DNA from: Streptomyces sp. A2-16
GTDB taxonomy: Bacteria > Actinomycetota > Actinomycetes > Streptomycetales > Streptomycetaceae
Reading direction: 5' to 3'
Length of the DNA: 64,000 nucleotides
Assembly: GCF_018128905.1 (NCBI RefSeq)
Contig: NZ_CP063808.1
Location: 9,300,001-9,364,000, forward strand
Position numbers and translations under genes: made by a program. The notes beneath the pieces are model-generated. The model was not told the DNA's origin. It searched no databases and saw nothing but the letters and a program-made list of their open reading frames with translations. Positions 16,803-25,046 of the stretch are shown here, piece after piece (the first letter of the stretch is position 1; each line of letters opens with the position of its first letter).

Positions 16803-17783
16803 ATGCACGCCATCCGCCTGCACGCCTTCGGCCCCGCCGAGAACCTCACCTACGAGGAGACCGAGGATCCGGTACCGGGCCCCGGCCAGGTCCGTATCGC
16901 CGTACGGGCAGCAGGAGTCCACCTCCTGGACACCGCCCTGCGCGAGGGCCACCAGGGGCCGCTGCCCCGGCCGACCGAGCTGCCCACCGTCCCCGGCCGC
17001 GAGGTCGCCGGCACGGTCGAGTCCCTCGGCGAGGGGGTCGCCGGACTGTGGCTCGGCAAGCGCGTGGTCGCCCACCTCGGGTTCGCGCCCGGAGGCTACG
17101 CCGAACTCGCCGTCACCGAGGTCGACCGCGTCCACGAGATCCCCGAGAACCTCGACTTCGCCCAGGCCGTCGCCATGATCGGCACGGGCCGTACGGCGAT
17201 GGGGATCGTCCAGTTCGCCGAGCTCGGCCCCGACTCCGTGGTCGTGGTCCCGGCGGCCGCCGGAGGCATCGGCACCCTGCTCGTGCAGTACGCGAAGAAC
17301 GCCGGGGCCACCGTCGTCGGACTCGCGGGCGGACCGTCGAAAACGGCCCGGGTGCAGGCCAACGGCGCCGACCTCGCCGTCGACTACCGGGACTCCGCGT
17401 GGCCCGGGAAGGTCCGCGCCTTCCTCGGCGGCCGGCCCGCCACCGTGGTCTTCGACGGCGTGGGCGGGGAGGTCGCCCGCGAGAGCGTCGGTCTGCTGGA
17501 CGGGAACGGCCGGCACATCGTCTTCGGCTGGTCCGGCGAGGGCATCCACGACGGCGGGCCCTACCTCGTCGAAGGGGTCTCCGAACAGGTCCTCGGGCCC
17601 GTCATGGCCCGGAAGGCCGGCGGCCCCGACCCCATCCGCACCCTCGAACTACGTGCCCTCACCGAGGCCGCAGCGGGTCGTCTCACCCCTGCCGTACAGC
17701 GTTTCCCGCTCGCCGAGGCGGCCGCCGCGCACCGAGCGCTGGAGACCCGCGGCACAACCGGAAAGGTAGTCCTGGAGCCATGA
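16803..17783 (+). CDS. Zinc-free MDR quinone oxidoreductase (SoxR target type)
   Basis: 326-aa medium-chain dehydrogenase/reductase. The GroES-like part has VRAAGVHLLDTALREG; the NADPH site is VVPAAAGGIGTLLVQYAKNAGA, and no catalytic zinc cysteine or histidine set is seen, as in NADPH:quinone reductases. It should reduce quinones or redox-cycling compounds. GAGGGAG is upstream of ATG 16803. Its position behind a SoxR box matches what I recall of S. coelicolor SCO4266. Its stop overlaps the start of the MFS gene (ATGA). Confidence 0.9.
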   Translation: MHAIRLHAFGPAENLTYEETEDPVPGPGQVRIAVRAAGVHLLDTALREGHQGPLPRPTELPTVPGREVAGTVESLGEGVAGLWLGKRVVAHLGFAPGGYAELAVTEVDRVHEIPENLDFAQAVAMIGTGRTAMGIVQFAELGPDSVVVVPAAAGGIGTLLVQYAKNAGATVVGLAGGPSKTARVQANGADLAVDYRDSAWPGKVRAFLGGRPATVVFDGVGGEVARESVGLLDGNGRHIVFGWSGEGIHDGGPYLVEGVSEQVLGPVMARKAGGPDPIRTLELRALTEAAAGRLTPAVQRFPLAEAAAAHRALETRGTTGKVVLEP

Positions 17784-19309
17784 CACGCCCAGATGCGACT
17801 CATCCCGATTCATGGTCTTCTGACCAGGTGAATGTCACCCGAACAGGTGAAGATCCCCGTCGCTGGTGGGGCCTGGTGGTCATCGCCCTCGCGCAGCTGA
17901 TGGTTGTCCTCGACGCGACCATCGTGAACATCGCGCTCCCTTCCGCGCAGCAGGACCTCGGCATGTCCGACGGCAACCGGCAATGGGTGATCACCGCCTA
18001 CACGCTGGCCTTCGGCGGTCTGCTCCTGCTCGGCGGCCGCATCGCCGACCTGGTGGGCCGCAAACGCACCTTCGTGATCGGCCTGGTCGGCTTCGCCGCC
18101 GCCTCCGCGCTCGGCGGCGCCGCCACCGGCTCCGGCATGCTCTTCGCCGCCCGCGCCCTGCAGGGCGTGTTCGCCGCCGTGCTCGCCCCTTCCGCACTGT
18201 CCCTGCTGACCACGACCTTCACCGACCCCAAGGAACGCGGGAAGGCCTTCGGGATCTACGGCGCGCTCGCGGGCTCCGGTTCGGCGATCGGGTTCATCGT
18301 CGGCGGGCTGCTCACCGAGTACCTGAACTGGCGCTGGTGCCTCTACGTCAACGTGCCCATCGCGGTGATCGCCGTCTTCGGCGCCCTCGTCCTGCTGCAC
18401 GACCGTCCCGGCCACGCGGGCGCCCGCCTCGACGTGCCCGGTGTGCTGCTCGGCTGCGGCGGCCTGGTCGCGATCGTCTACGGCTTCAGCGAGGCACAGC
18501 CACGGGGCTGGAGCGACCCCCTGGTGGTGACCCTGATCGCGGGTGGCGTCCTGCTGCTGGTGGCCTTCGTGTGGTGGCAGGCCCGGGCCCCCTACCCCCT
18601 GCTCCCGCTGCACATCGTCAAGGACCGCAACCGCGCGGGCTGCTTCCTGACCATGGGGCTCGCCGTCATCGGCATGTTCGGCCTGTTCCTGTTCATGACC
18701 TACTACCTGCAGGTCGTGCTGGCCTACTCCCCCGTGCGGACCGGGCTTGCCTTCCTGCCGATGACCGCGGCGATCATCGTCGGCTCGACCCAGATCTCGG
18801 CCCGCCTGATGAACCATGTCGCACCGCGCGTGCTCATGGTGCCCGGCATGGTGCTCGCGGCGAGCGGCATGCTGATCCTGACCCGGATGACCGTGGACAG
18901 CTCGTACACCACCGAGATCCTGCCCGCGCTGCTCCTGATGGGCCTGGGCATGGGCCTCACCTTCATGCCGGTGTTCTCCACGGCCACCGCGGGCGTCGCC
19001 CCGCAGGACTCAGGAGTGACCTCGGCGACCGTCAACACCTCGCAGCAGGTGGGCGGTTCCATCGGCACGGCCCTGCTCAACACGATCGCCACCACCAGCA
19101 GCACCGCCTACGTCACCGCCCACCTGACCGACCCGTCGAAGAGGGCGCTGATCGTCAAGGAGGGCGTCGTGCACGGCTACACCGTCGCCATCTGGTGGGC
19201 CGCCGGCATCATGCTCCTGGCCGGCCTGATCGCGGGCCTGATGGTCACGGCCAAGCCGCCGAAGCAGGGGGCACCCGCGCAGGCACCGGTGCCCGAGTCC
19301 GTGGCATGA
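17780..19309 (+). CDS. DHA2-type MFS drug exporter
   Basis: 509-aa EmrB/QacA-like transporter with 14 predicted helices. Family motifs are VVLDATIVNIALPSAQQDLG in helix 1, GGRIADLVGRKRTF between helices 2 and 3, and GSGSAIGFIVGGLL (motif C, antiporters). It probably exports toxic compounds by proton antiport. The 4-nt ATGA overlap with the quinone reductase makes it part of the same SoxR-controlled transcript, giving a detoxify-and-export pair. Confidence 0.88.
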   Translation: MTRPDATHPDSWSSDQVNVTRTGEDPRRWWGLVVIALAQLMVVLDATIVNIALPSAQQDLGMSDGNRQWVITAYTLAFGGLLLLGGRIADLVGRKRTFVIGLVGFAAASALGGAATGSGMLFAARALQGVFAAVLAPSALSLLTTTFTDPKERGKAFGIYGALAGSGSAIGFIVGGLLTEYLNWRWCLYVNVPIAVIAVFGALVLLHDRPGHAGARLDVPGVLLGCGGLVAIVYGFSEAQPRGWSDPLVVTLIAGGVLLLVAFVWWQARAPYPLLPLHIVKDRNRAGCFLTMGLAVIGMFGLFLFMTYYLQVVLAYSPVRTGLAFLPMTAAIIVGSTQISARLMNHVAPRVLMVPGMVLAASGMLILTRMTVDSSYTTEILPALLLMGLGMGLTFMPVFSTATAGVAPQDSGVTSATVNTSQQVGGSIGTALLNTIATTSSTAYVTAHLTDPSKRALIVKEGVVHGYTVAIWWAAGIMLLAGLIAGLMVTAKPPKQGAPAQAPVPESVA

Positions 19310-19312
19310 GGA

Positions 19313-19344
19313 AGGGGCGCCCCCGGAACACCGGGACCGCCCCT
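19313..19344. terminator. Terminator after the MFS gene
   Basis: AGGGGCGCCCCCGG and CCGGGACCGCCCCT pair over 14 positions with two mismatches around AACA, 3 nt after the MFS stop. Confidence 0.65.
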
Positions 19345-19363
19345 CCCCACCGGCCGTCCGGGC

Positions 19364-19590
19364 GGACTTGAGCACCAGCGAGGACTTGATGATCCCGCCG
19401 ATCGCCCTGCCGTCGGCGTACCACTGGTAGGCGTACGAGGCCGCCGTCCCGCTCTTCCAGCCGCTCCTGACCGCGGTGACGGTCACGCTGAGCTGCTTGC
19501 CCGCCACCGACGCGGCCACGGTGCAGGTGCTCGCCGTGGCCCCGCCGATCGCCCTGCCGTCGGCCTTCCCGGAAAGCGTTGTCCGGTCAA
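19364..19590 (-). pseudogene. Remnant of secreted protein with Ig-like repeats
   Basis: In one minus-strand frame lie two copies of a ~49-residue repeat: KADGRAIGGATASTCTV...GKQLSVTVTAVRSGW, then AYQWYADGRAIGGIIKSSLVLKSA. This YQW(Y)ADG...G(A)T...L pattern belongs to C-terminal wall-binding-like repeats of large Streptomyces exoproteins. The first copy lacks its beginning, the second loses its end, and no catalytic part or start exists. The 24-nt core CCCGCCGATCGCCCTGCCGT occurs at 19394 and 19541, 147 nt apart. Confidence 0.6.
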
Positions 19591-20984
19591 TGCCGCCCGG
19601 CGATCCGGTCCGCCCACCGGGCCAGTCGCGAGGACTGAGCGCGGTGGCTCGTCGACTCCCGACGGTCCGCGGTGTGGTACGTGGCGTACATGCCCTGCAC
19701 ACCCAGCCACCGCAACGGCTCCGGTTCCCACTTGCGCACCTTGTGGCCGACCCACGGGAGTTCGGTGAGCTCGGTCCGGCCGCCCTGTCCGGAGTCCTGC
19801 TGGACGAGGTCCCGCAGGGTCCGGGCGGCCAGGTTGGCGGTGGCGACGCCCGAGCCGACGTAACCGCCCGCCCAGCCGATGCCCGTCGAACGGTCCAGCG
19901 TCACCGACGCGCACCAGTCGCGCGGCACCCCCAGCACCCCCGACCAGGCATGCTCGATCCGCGTCCCGGCCAGCATCGGGAAGAAGCCCACGAGGATGTC
20001 CCGCAGCGCCTGGACCGTCTCGCCCTGCGTGCGCCCGTCGTTGTCGGTGCGCGAGCCGAAGCGGTACGGCACCCCGCGCCCGCCCAGCGCGATCCGCCCG
20101 TCGGCGGTGCGCTGCGCGTACATGTACGCGTGCGCCATGTCCCCCAGCGTCTGCAGCCCCTCCCAGCCGATCGCCGCCCACTGCTCGTCGGTGAGCGGCT
20201 CGGTGGCGATCATCGAGGAGTTCATCGGCAGCCAGGTCCGCCGCTGCCCCTTCAGCGCGGCGGTGAAGCCCTCGGTGCAGCGCAGCACATAGGGCGCGCG
20301 GACGGTTCCGTACGGCGTCACCGCGTGCTTGGGCCGAATCTCCGTCACCGGCGTCTGCTCGTGGACGACCACACCCAGCGCCTCGACGGCCGCCGCGAGC
20401 CCCTTCACCAGCTTCACCGGATGCACCCGCGCCCCGTGCGGCGTCCACGACGACCCGACCGCGTCCGCGACCCGGATCCGCTCCGCCGTCTCCCGGGCGC
20501 CGTACAGCTCACGGTCCTTCTCGCCGTACGACAGCTCGTGCTCGTGGAAGGCCCGCAGCCGCGCCAACTGCGCGGGCGTACGCGCGACTTCGAGCACGCC
20601 TCCCTTGTGCAGCCCGGCGTCGAAGCCCTCCTCGGCGACCGCCCGGATCACCTCGTCGACGGTGTCGTTCATGGCCTTCTGCAGCCGTACGGCGGCTTCG
20701 TGGCCGTGCAGCCGCGCGTACCGGTCGCGGCCCGCGATGCCGTTGTAGAGCCAGCCGCCGTTGCGCCCGGAGGCGCCGTAGCCGCAGAACTTCTGCTCCA
20801 GGACGGTGATCCGCAGAAAGGGCACGGCCTTCTTCAGGTAGTACGCCGTCCACAGACCCGTGTACCCGCCGCCGACGATCACCACGTCCGCCGAGGCGTC
20901 ACCGCCGAGCGGCTCCCGCGCCTCGGGGAAGCCGTCGTCCGCGTACCAGAAGGAGATGCCGCCGTTCACGACCGTGCTGCTCAT
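19587..20984 (-). CDS. DAO-type FAD oxidoreductase
   Basis: 465 aa. The FAD site is ADVVIVGGGYTGLWTAYYLKK, followed by FCGYGASGRNGGW, the signature of D-amino-acid-oxidase-family proteins of the PuuB/OrdL (gamma-glutamylputrescine oxidase) type; the C-terminal WAGGYVGSGVATANLAARTL closes the FAD site. It probably oxidises a primary or secondary amine and reports as an oxidase. ATG 20984 is chosen because only this start is compatible with the neighbouring rhomboid-like gene. Its 3' end abuts the pseudogene remnant. Confidence 0.87.
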   Translation of the reverse strand: MSSTVVNGGISFWYADDGFPEAREPLGGDASADVVIVGGGYTGLWTAYYLKKAVPFLRITVLEQKFCGYGASGRNGGWLYNGIAGRDRYARLHGHEAAVRLQKAMNDTVDEVIRAVAEEGFDAGLHKGGVLEVARTPAQLARLRAFHEHELSYGEKDRELYGARETAERIRVADAVGSSWTPHGARVHPVKLVKGLAAAVEALGVVVHEQTPVTEIRPKHAVTPYGTVRAPYVLRCTEGFTAALKGQRRTWLPMNSSMIATEPLTDEQWAAIGWEGLQTLGDMAHAYMYAQRTADGRIALGGRGVPYRFGSRTDNDGRTQGETVQALRDILVGFFPMLAGTRIEHAWSGVLGVPRDWCASVTLDRSTGIGWAGGYVGSGVATANLAARTLRDLVQQDSGQGGRTELTELPWVGHKVRKWEPEPLRWLGVQGMYATYHTADRRESTSHRAQSSRLARWADRIAGRH

Positions 20985-20995
20985 GGCCTGGGACG

Positions 20996-21649
20996 TTAAC
21001 CCGCCGGCACACCTGCTGTCTCCTTCGGATTCCGTGCTTTTTCCCGCCCGCGGACCAGCGGAAGACACCCGAATCCGATCAGTACGGAGGTGAAGTGCCC
21101 CAGGTCCGTAAAGGTCCGCCCGGTCACCAGGGGCACCGCGTACACGACGAGAACCGCGAACCCGTAGACGTACCGCCACGGCTCCGGGACCCGGTACACC
21201 AGCACCCCGACCACCCCGGCCAGCGCGTAACTCACCCCGATGTCCAGCGTGTTCACCGCCGACGCCGGCGCCATCCCGTGCCGGATCCCCCACAGCAGCG
21301 CCCCCTCGCTGATCAGCGTGGCCAGCACATGAGCCGCCGCGCACACCGCCAGCCAGCGCGCCGTGCCCAGCCACCGCTCGGTCTGCGCGTGGAACACCGA
21401 GTAGAGGACGACGTACGGCAGCCAGTGCCCGCCGTCGATCCACATGGCACTGGAGACCAGGACCCGCACCGGATTGCTCGACAGCTCATGGATGTTGGTC
21501 GAGCGCTGCCGCAGGAACTCCTCCTCGAACTCCGGCGACATGTGGTGCAGCGCCACCGTCGTCACGAAGAGAACGGCCAGCCACACATAGGTGCCGGGGG
21601 CGCTGCGGACGTACGCCCACACCCTGTGGACACCCCGGTTAATTCGCAT
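20996..21649 (-). CDS. Rhomboid-like integral membrane protein
   Basis: 217 aa with about six hydrophobic segments. It resembles the actinobacterial rhomboid-like family (WIDGGHWLPYVVLYSVFHAQTERWLGTARWL, AVNTLDIGVSYALAGVVGVLVY, GHFTSVLIGFGCLPL), but the serine protease GxSG motif is replaced by GVSYA, so activity is doubtful. ATG 21649 is used because the longer frame to 21694 would run over the divergent APH gene. It lies 11 nt upstream of the FAD oxidase and may be co-transcribed. Confidence 0.75.
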   Translation of the reverse strand: MRINRGVHRVWAYVRSAPGTYVWLAVLFVTTVALHHMSPEFEEEFLRQRSTNIHELSSNPVRVLVSSAMWIDGGHWLPYVVLYSVFHAQTERWLGTARWLAVCAAAHVLATLISEGALLWGIRHGMAPASAVNTLDIGVSYALAGVVGVLVYRVPEPWRYVYGFAVLVVYAVPLVTGRTFTDLGHFTSVLIGFGCLPLVRGREKARNPKETAGVPAG

Positions 21650-21683
21650 GAGGCGATTCACCCACGCCGGTAGGGTCCGGCAC

Positions 21684-22583
21684 GTGATCGACATCCCGGA
21701 GGAACTGGCAGCGACACAGGAGCTTTACAACGGCGACAGGGGACGGGAGTTCATCGCCGCACTGCCCGCCCTGGTCGAGGAGTTCCTGGAGCGCTGGCAG
21801 CTCAGACCGGACGGCACGCCCATGCACGGCGTCACCGCGCTGGTCCTGCCGGTCGTCCGCGCCGACCCGTACGCCCCGGCCGTGCTGAAGTTCCAGCTCC
21901 TCGACGAGGAGAGCGCCGGCGAGCCCGTCGCCCTGCGCCTGTGGGACGGCGACGGGGCCGTCCGCCTCCTCGACCACGACCCGGTCACCCACACCATGCT
22001 CCTGGAGCGCCTCGACTCCACCCGCATGCTCTCCACCCTGCCCGGCACCCGGGACGCTGTCGTCGTCATCGCCGAACTGCTGGCCCGTCTGACCGCGACA
22101 CCCGCCCCCGCCGGGTTGCGCCGGCTCGGCGACATCGCGCAGACCATGCTGGACGAGACCCCCGAGGCCCTCGAACACATCCCCGACCCGCGGATGCGCC
22201 GTACCGTCGCCGACTGCGCGGCCGCCGTACGCGAGGTCGTCGACGAGCCCGGCGACCGGCTTCTGCACTGGGACCTGCACGACGAGAACGTCCTCGCCTG
22301 CGACCGCGCGCCCTGGCTCGCCATCGACCCCAAACCCCTCGCCGGCGATCCCGGGTTCGAGCTCTGGCCCGCCCTCGACAACCGCTTCGACGCCGACGAG
22401 ATCATCTGGCGCTTCGACGCCATGACCGACATCCTCGGCCTGGACCGCGCACGCGCGCGTGCCTGGACGATGGGACGGCTCCTCCAGAACGCCCTCTGGG
22501 ACATCGAGGACGGCCGCCCCCTGGAACCCCGCCAGTTCGAGATCGCCCACCGCCTGCGCACCCACCGGAGCCGACAGCCGTGA
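21684..22583 (+). CDS. Aminoglycoside/hydroxyurea phosphotransferase family protein
   Basis: 299 aa of the APH(6)/hydroxyurea kinase-like family: FLERWQLRPDGTPMHGVTALVLPVV at the N-terminus, the APVVLKFQ-type ATP-binding lysine strand (PAVLKFQL) and the catalytic loop HWDLHDENVL near residue 195 with a following DPKPL metal motif. It would phosphorylate an aminoglycoside or related small molecule; resistance in vivo is not shown by sequence. TAGGGT at 21671-21676 ends 7 nt before GTG 21684, a leaderless promoter. It is coupled to the next GNAT gene (GTGA). Confidence 0.83.
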   Translation: MIDIPEELAATQELYNGDRGREFIAALPALVEEFLERWQLRPDGTPMHGVTALVLPVVRADPYAPAVLKFQLLDEESAGEPVALRLWDGDGAVRLLDHDPVTHTMLLERLDSTRMLSTLPGTRDAVVVIAELLARLTATPAPAGLRRLGDIAQTMLDETPEALEHIPDPRMRRTVADCAAAVREVVDEPGDRLLHWDLHDENVLACDRAPWLAIDPKPLAGDPGFELWPALDNRFDADEIIWRFDAMTDILGLDRARARAWTMGRLLQNALWDIEDGRPLEPRQFEIAHRLRTHRSRQP

Positions 22584-23056
22584 TCCGCCCCGCCACCCCC
22601 GCCGACATCCCCGCGATCCACACCCTGATCCGCGAACTCGCCGACTACGAAAAGGCCCTGGAGGAGGCGAGGGCGACCCAGGAACAACTCCACGAGGCCC
22701 TCTTCGGCCACCGTCCCGCCGCCTACGCCCACGTGGCGACCGACCCCGCCGGTGCGGTGGTCGGCTACGCGGTCTGGTTCCTCAACTTCTCCACCTGGCG
22801 CGGTGTCCACGGCATCTACCTGGAGGACCTCTACGTCCGTCCCACGGCCCGCGGCGGCGGCCACGGCAAGGCCCTGCTCACCGAACTCGCCCGCATCTGC
22901 GTCGAGCGCGGCTACCAGCGCCTGGAGTGGTCCGTCCTGAACTGGAACACCCCCGCGATCGACTTCTACGAGGCCCTCGGCGCCCGCCCCCAGGACGAGT
23001 GGACGGTGTACCGCCTGACCGACGAGGCCCTGGTGAAGGCCGCGGGCGCGCGCTGA
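22580..23056 (+). CDS. GNAT acetyltransferase, diamine/SSAT-like
   Basis: 158 aa: IRPATPADIPAIHTLIRELADYEK at the N-terminus, IYLEDLYVRPTARGGGHGKALLTELA (acetyl-CoA loop) and WSVLNWNTPAIDFYEALGA, the pattern of spermidine/diamine-type acetyltransferases. It overlaps the kinase-like gene by 4 nt. A phosphotransferase and an acetyltransferase together could be a two-enzyme modification unit; the substrate is unknown. Confidence 0.83.
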   Translation: MIRPATPADIPAIHTLIRELADYEKALEEARATQEQLHEALFGHRPAAYAHVATDPAGAVVGYAVWFLNFSTWRGVHGIYLEDLYVRPTARGGGHGKALLTELARICVERGYQRLEWSVLNWNTPAIDFYEALGARPQDEWTVYRLTDEALVKAAGAR

Positions 23057-23093
23057 GGAGACCGGCGGAAAGCCCCGCACGTGGCCGTCGTGC

Positions 23094-24263
23094 TCACCAG
23101 TTGACGGTGGCCGCCACCGGCCGGTGGTCGCTGCCGGTGGCCGGCAGCACCCGGGAACCGACCGGTTCCACCCCGCGCACCAGGATCTGGTCGATCCGCG
23201 CCACCGGGAACCTCGCCGGCCAGGTGAAGCCGAAGCCGTCCCCGGCCGCGTCCTGGACCGAGCGCAGCCGCGAGGTGAGACCGGCCAGGGCGCGGTCGTC
23301 CGTGGTGCCGTTCAGGTCGCCGAGCAGCACCACCCGCCCGTTCGGCTCGGCGGCGACGGCCTTGGCGAGCGCGTTCGCGTTGCGGTCCCGGCTGTCCGTC
23401 CAGAAACCGGTCCTGGGCAGCACGCGCACGGACCCCAGATGGGCCACGTACACCGCGAGCGGCCCCCGCTCGGTGGCCACGGTGGCCCGCAGCGCCCGGT
23501 TCCCGGGCAACTTCTCGGCGGCCGACTTGGTGGCCCCCAGCGGCCCGTAGTCCATCGCGGTGTCCACCGCCCGCATGTCCGACAGCGGCAGCCTGCTCCA
23601 CAGCCCGACCGTGCCCAGCACCGTGTGATAGGGGTACGCCTTCGCCAGCGCCCTCTCGTACACCGGCCTCGCCTGCGGGGTGATCTCCTCCAGACCCAGC
23701 ACGTCCGCGCCGGAGGCGACCAGGGCACGGGCGGTGCCGACGGGGTCGGGGTTGTCCGCGCCGACGTTGTGGCCGACCACGAGCAGGTCGCCGCCCGCAC
23801 GGGACCTGTCGCCCAGCTGCCCCCCGAACAGGCCCAGCCACACCGTCACCGGCAGCAGCAGTGCGAGCACCGCGGCGGCGGAGCGGCGCCACAACGCCCC
23901 GGCCAGCAGCACCGGCACACCCAGTCCGAACCACGGCAGGAACGTCTCCACCAGGCTGCCGAGACCGCCGTGGTCCGTGATCCGCGCGTGCAGCAGCAGG
24001 AGCAGGCCCAGCAGCAGCGCCAGGACCACGAGTACCGGGCCGCGCTTCCAGGGGCCGGGGCGGGAGCAGAGGTGGATCATGCGGCGGACGCCCGTGCGCC
24101 GCACGCCGGAGAGGGTGGCCCGGGTGGCCCGGGTGGCCTCGATCGTCGGGTCCGCTGTGCTTGGCGAGGTCGGGGTCGAGGGCGCGGGCGCGGGCGCGGG
24201 CGAGGGTGCGGGCGCGGGCGCGGGCGAGGGTGCGGGCGCGGGCGCGGGCGAGGTGTGCGTCAT
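23094..24263 (-). CDS. Endonuclease/exonuclease/phosphatase membrane protein
   Basis: 389 aa. A Pro/Ala-rich cytoplasmic N-terminus, partly a tandem repeat, is followed by two or three hydrophobic helices (VLVVLALLLGLLLLL, AAAVLALLLPVTVWLGLF) and an EEP-fold domain. Catalytic motifs are VGHNVGADNPD, GLEEITP, LLGDLNGTTDD and the terminal ATGSDHRPV. Members cleave phosphodiesters or phospholipid headgroups outside the membrane. ATG 24263 is the first ATG; a start inside the helix region cannot be excluded. It diverges from the response regulator. Confidence 0.8.
   Translation of the reverse strand: MTHTSPAPAPAPSPAPAPAPSPAPAPAPSTPTSPSTADPTIEATRATRATLSGVRRTGVRRMIHLCSRPGPWKRGPVLVVLALLLGLLLLLHARITDHGGLGSLVETFLPWFGLGVPVLLAGALWRRSAAAVLALLLPVTVWLGLFGGQLGDRSRAGGDLLVVGHNVGADNPDPVGTARALVASGADVLGLEEITPQARPVYERALAKAYPYHTVLGTVGLWSRLPLSDMRAVDTAMDYGPLGATKSAAEKLPGNRALRATVATERGPLAVYVAHLGSVRVLPRTGFWTDSRDRNANALAKAVAAEPNGRVVLLGDLNGTTDDRALAGLTSRLRSVQDAAGDGFGFTWPARFPVARIDQILVRGVEPVGSRVLPATGSDHRPVAATVNW
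24184..24255. repeat. 3 x 24-nt in-frame tandem repeat
   Basis: Three copies of a 24-nt unit (24184-24207, 24208-24231, 24232-24255; the last with one change) code for Pro-Ala-Pro-Ala-Pro-Ala-Pro-Ser on the minus strand. The perfect 8-codon period suggests copy-number variation that keeps the frame. Confidence 0.85.
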
Positions 24264-24310
24264 ACGGCCAGTCAAGGCGGCACGGTGTTGCCGGCCCGTA
24301 TGCGGTTTTC

Positions 24311-24343
24311 GATACGCCCGCGATACGCGACCGCTCGTAGCAT
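24311..24343 (+). promoter_or_regulatory. Promoter with 11-bp-spaced direct repeats
   Basis: GATACGC occurs at 24311-24317 and 24322-24328, 11 bp apart, the spacing of OmpR-family binding sites. A TAGCAT -10 at 24338-24343 ends 7 nt before the ATG. This suggests autoregulation of the two-component operon from a leaderless promoter. Confidence 0.5.
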
Positions 24344-24350
24344 CGATGAC

Positions 24351-25046
24351 ATGCGTGTGCTGATCGTCGAGGACGAGCCCTACCTAGCGGAAGCCATCCG
24401 CGACGGTCTGCGCCTGGAAGCGATCGCGGCCGACATCGCGGGCGACGGCGACACCGCTCTGGAACTGCTGAGCATCAACACCTACGACATCGCCGTCCTG
24501 GACCGGGACGTGCCGGGTCCCTCCGGCGACGAGATCGCCAAACGCATCGTCGCCTCCGGCAGCGGCATGCCGATCCTCATGCTCACCGCGGCCGACCGCC
24601 TCGACGACAAGGCCTCCGGCTTCGGACTGGGCGCCGACGACTATCTCACCAAGCCCTTCGAGCTCCAGGAACTCGCTCTCCGGCTCAGGGCACTGGACCG
24701 CAGACGGGCGCACAGCAGGCCCCCCGTGCGGGAGATCGCGGGTCTGCGACTGGACCCCTTCCGCAGGGAGGTCTACCGGGACGGCCGCTACATCGCGCTG
24801 ACCCGGAAGCAGTTCGCCGTCCTCGAAGTGCTCGTCGGCGCCGAGGGCGGTGTCGTCAGCGCCGAGGAACTGCTCGAACGCGCGTGGGACGAGAACGCCG
24901 ACCCGTTCACCAACGCCGTGCGCATCACCGTCTCGGCCCTGCGCAAGCGCCTGGGCGAACCCTGGATCATCGCCACCGTGCCGGGCGTCGGCTACCGCAT
25001 CGACACCGAGCCGGGGCCCCGGGACCAGGGAGCGGACCATGGATAG
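24351..25046 (+). CDS. OmpR-family response regulator
   Basis: 231 aa. The receiver has the acidic pair in VEDEP, phosphoacceptor Asp51 (AVLDRDVPG) and Lys101 in LTKPFE; the winged helix is residues about 130-222 (LTRKQFAVLEVLV, VRITVSALRKRLG, VPGVGYRI). It is the partner of the histidine kinase that overlaps its 3' end by 8 nt. The signal and targets are unknown. The start is fixed by the -10 hexamer at 24338. Confidence 0.92.
   Translation: MRVLIVEDEPYLAEAIRDGLRLEAIAADIAGDGDTALELLSINTYDIAVLDRDVPGPSGDEIAKRIVASGSGMPILMLTAADRLDDKASGFGLGADDYLTKPFELQELALRLRALDRRRAHSRPPVREIAGLRLDPFRREVYRDGRYIALTRKQFAVLEVLVGAEGGVVSAEELLERAWDENADPFTNAVRITVSALRKRLGEPWIIATVPGVGYRIDTEPGPRDQGADHG

Noticed and set aside
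15434..16849. Upstream extension of the pentapeptide gene to 700 aa
   Set aside because: It runs antisense through the whole FAD oxidoreductase; the conserved part begins at ATG 15433.
19010..19702. 230-aa minus-strand gene
   Set aside because: Only the middle ~75 residues resemble a protein family; the rest overlaps neighbouring genes, so it was called a remnant.
21650..21694. Longer start for the rhomboid-like gene
   Set aside because: It would overlap the APH start and its -10 hexamer; ATG 21649 gives the usual N-terminus.
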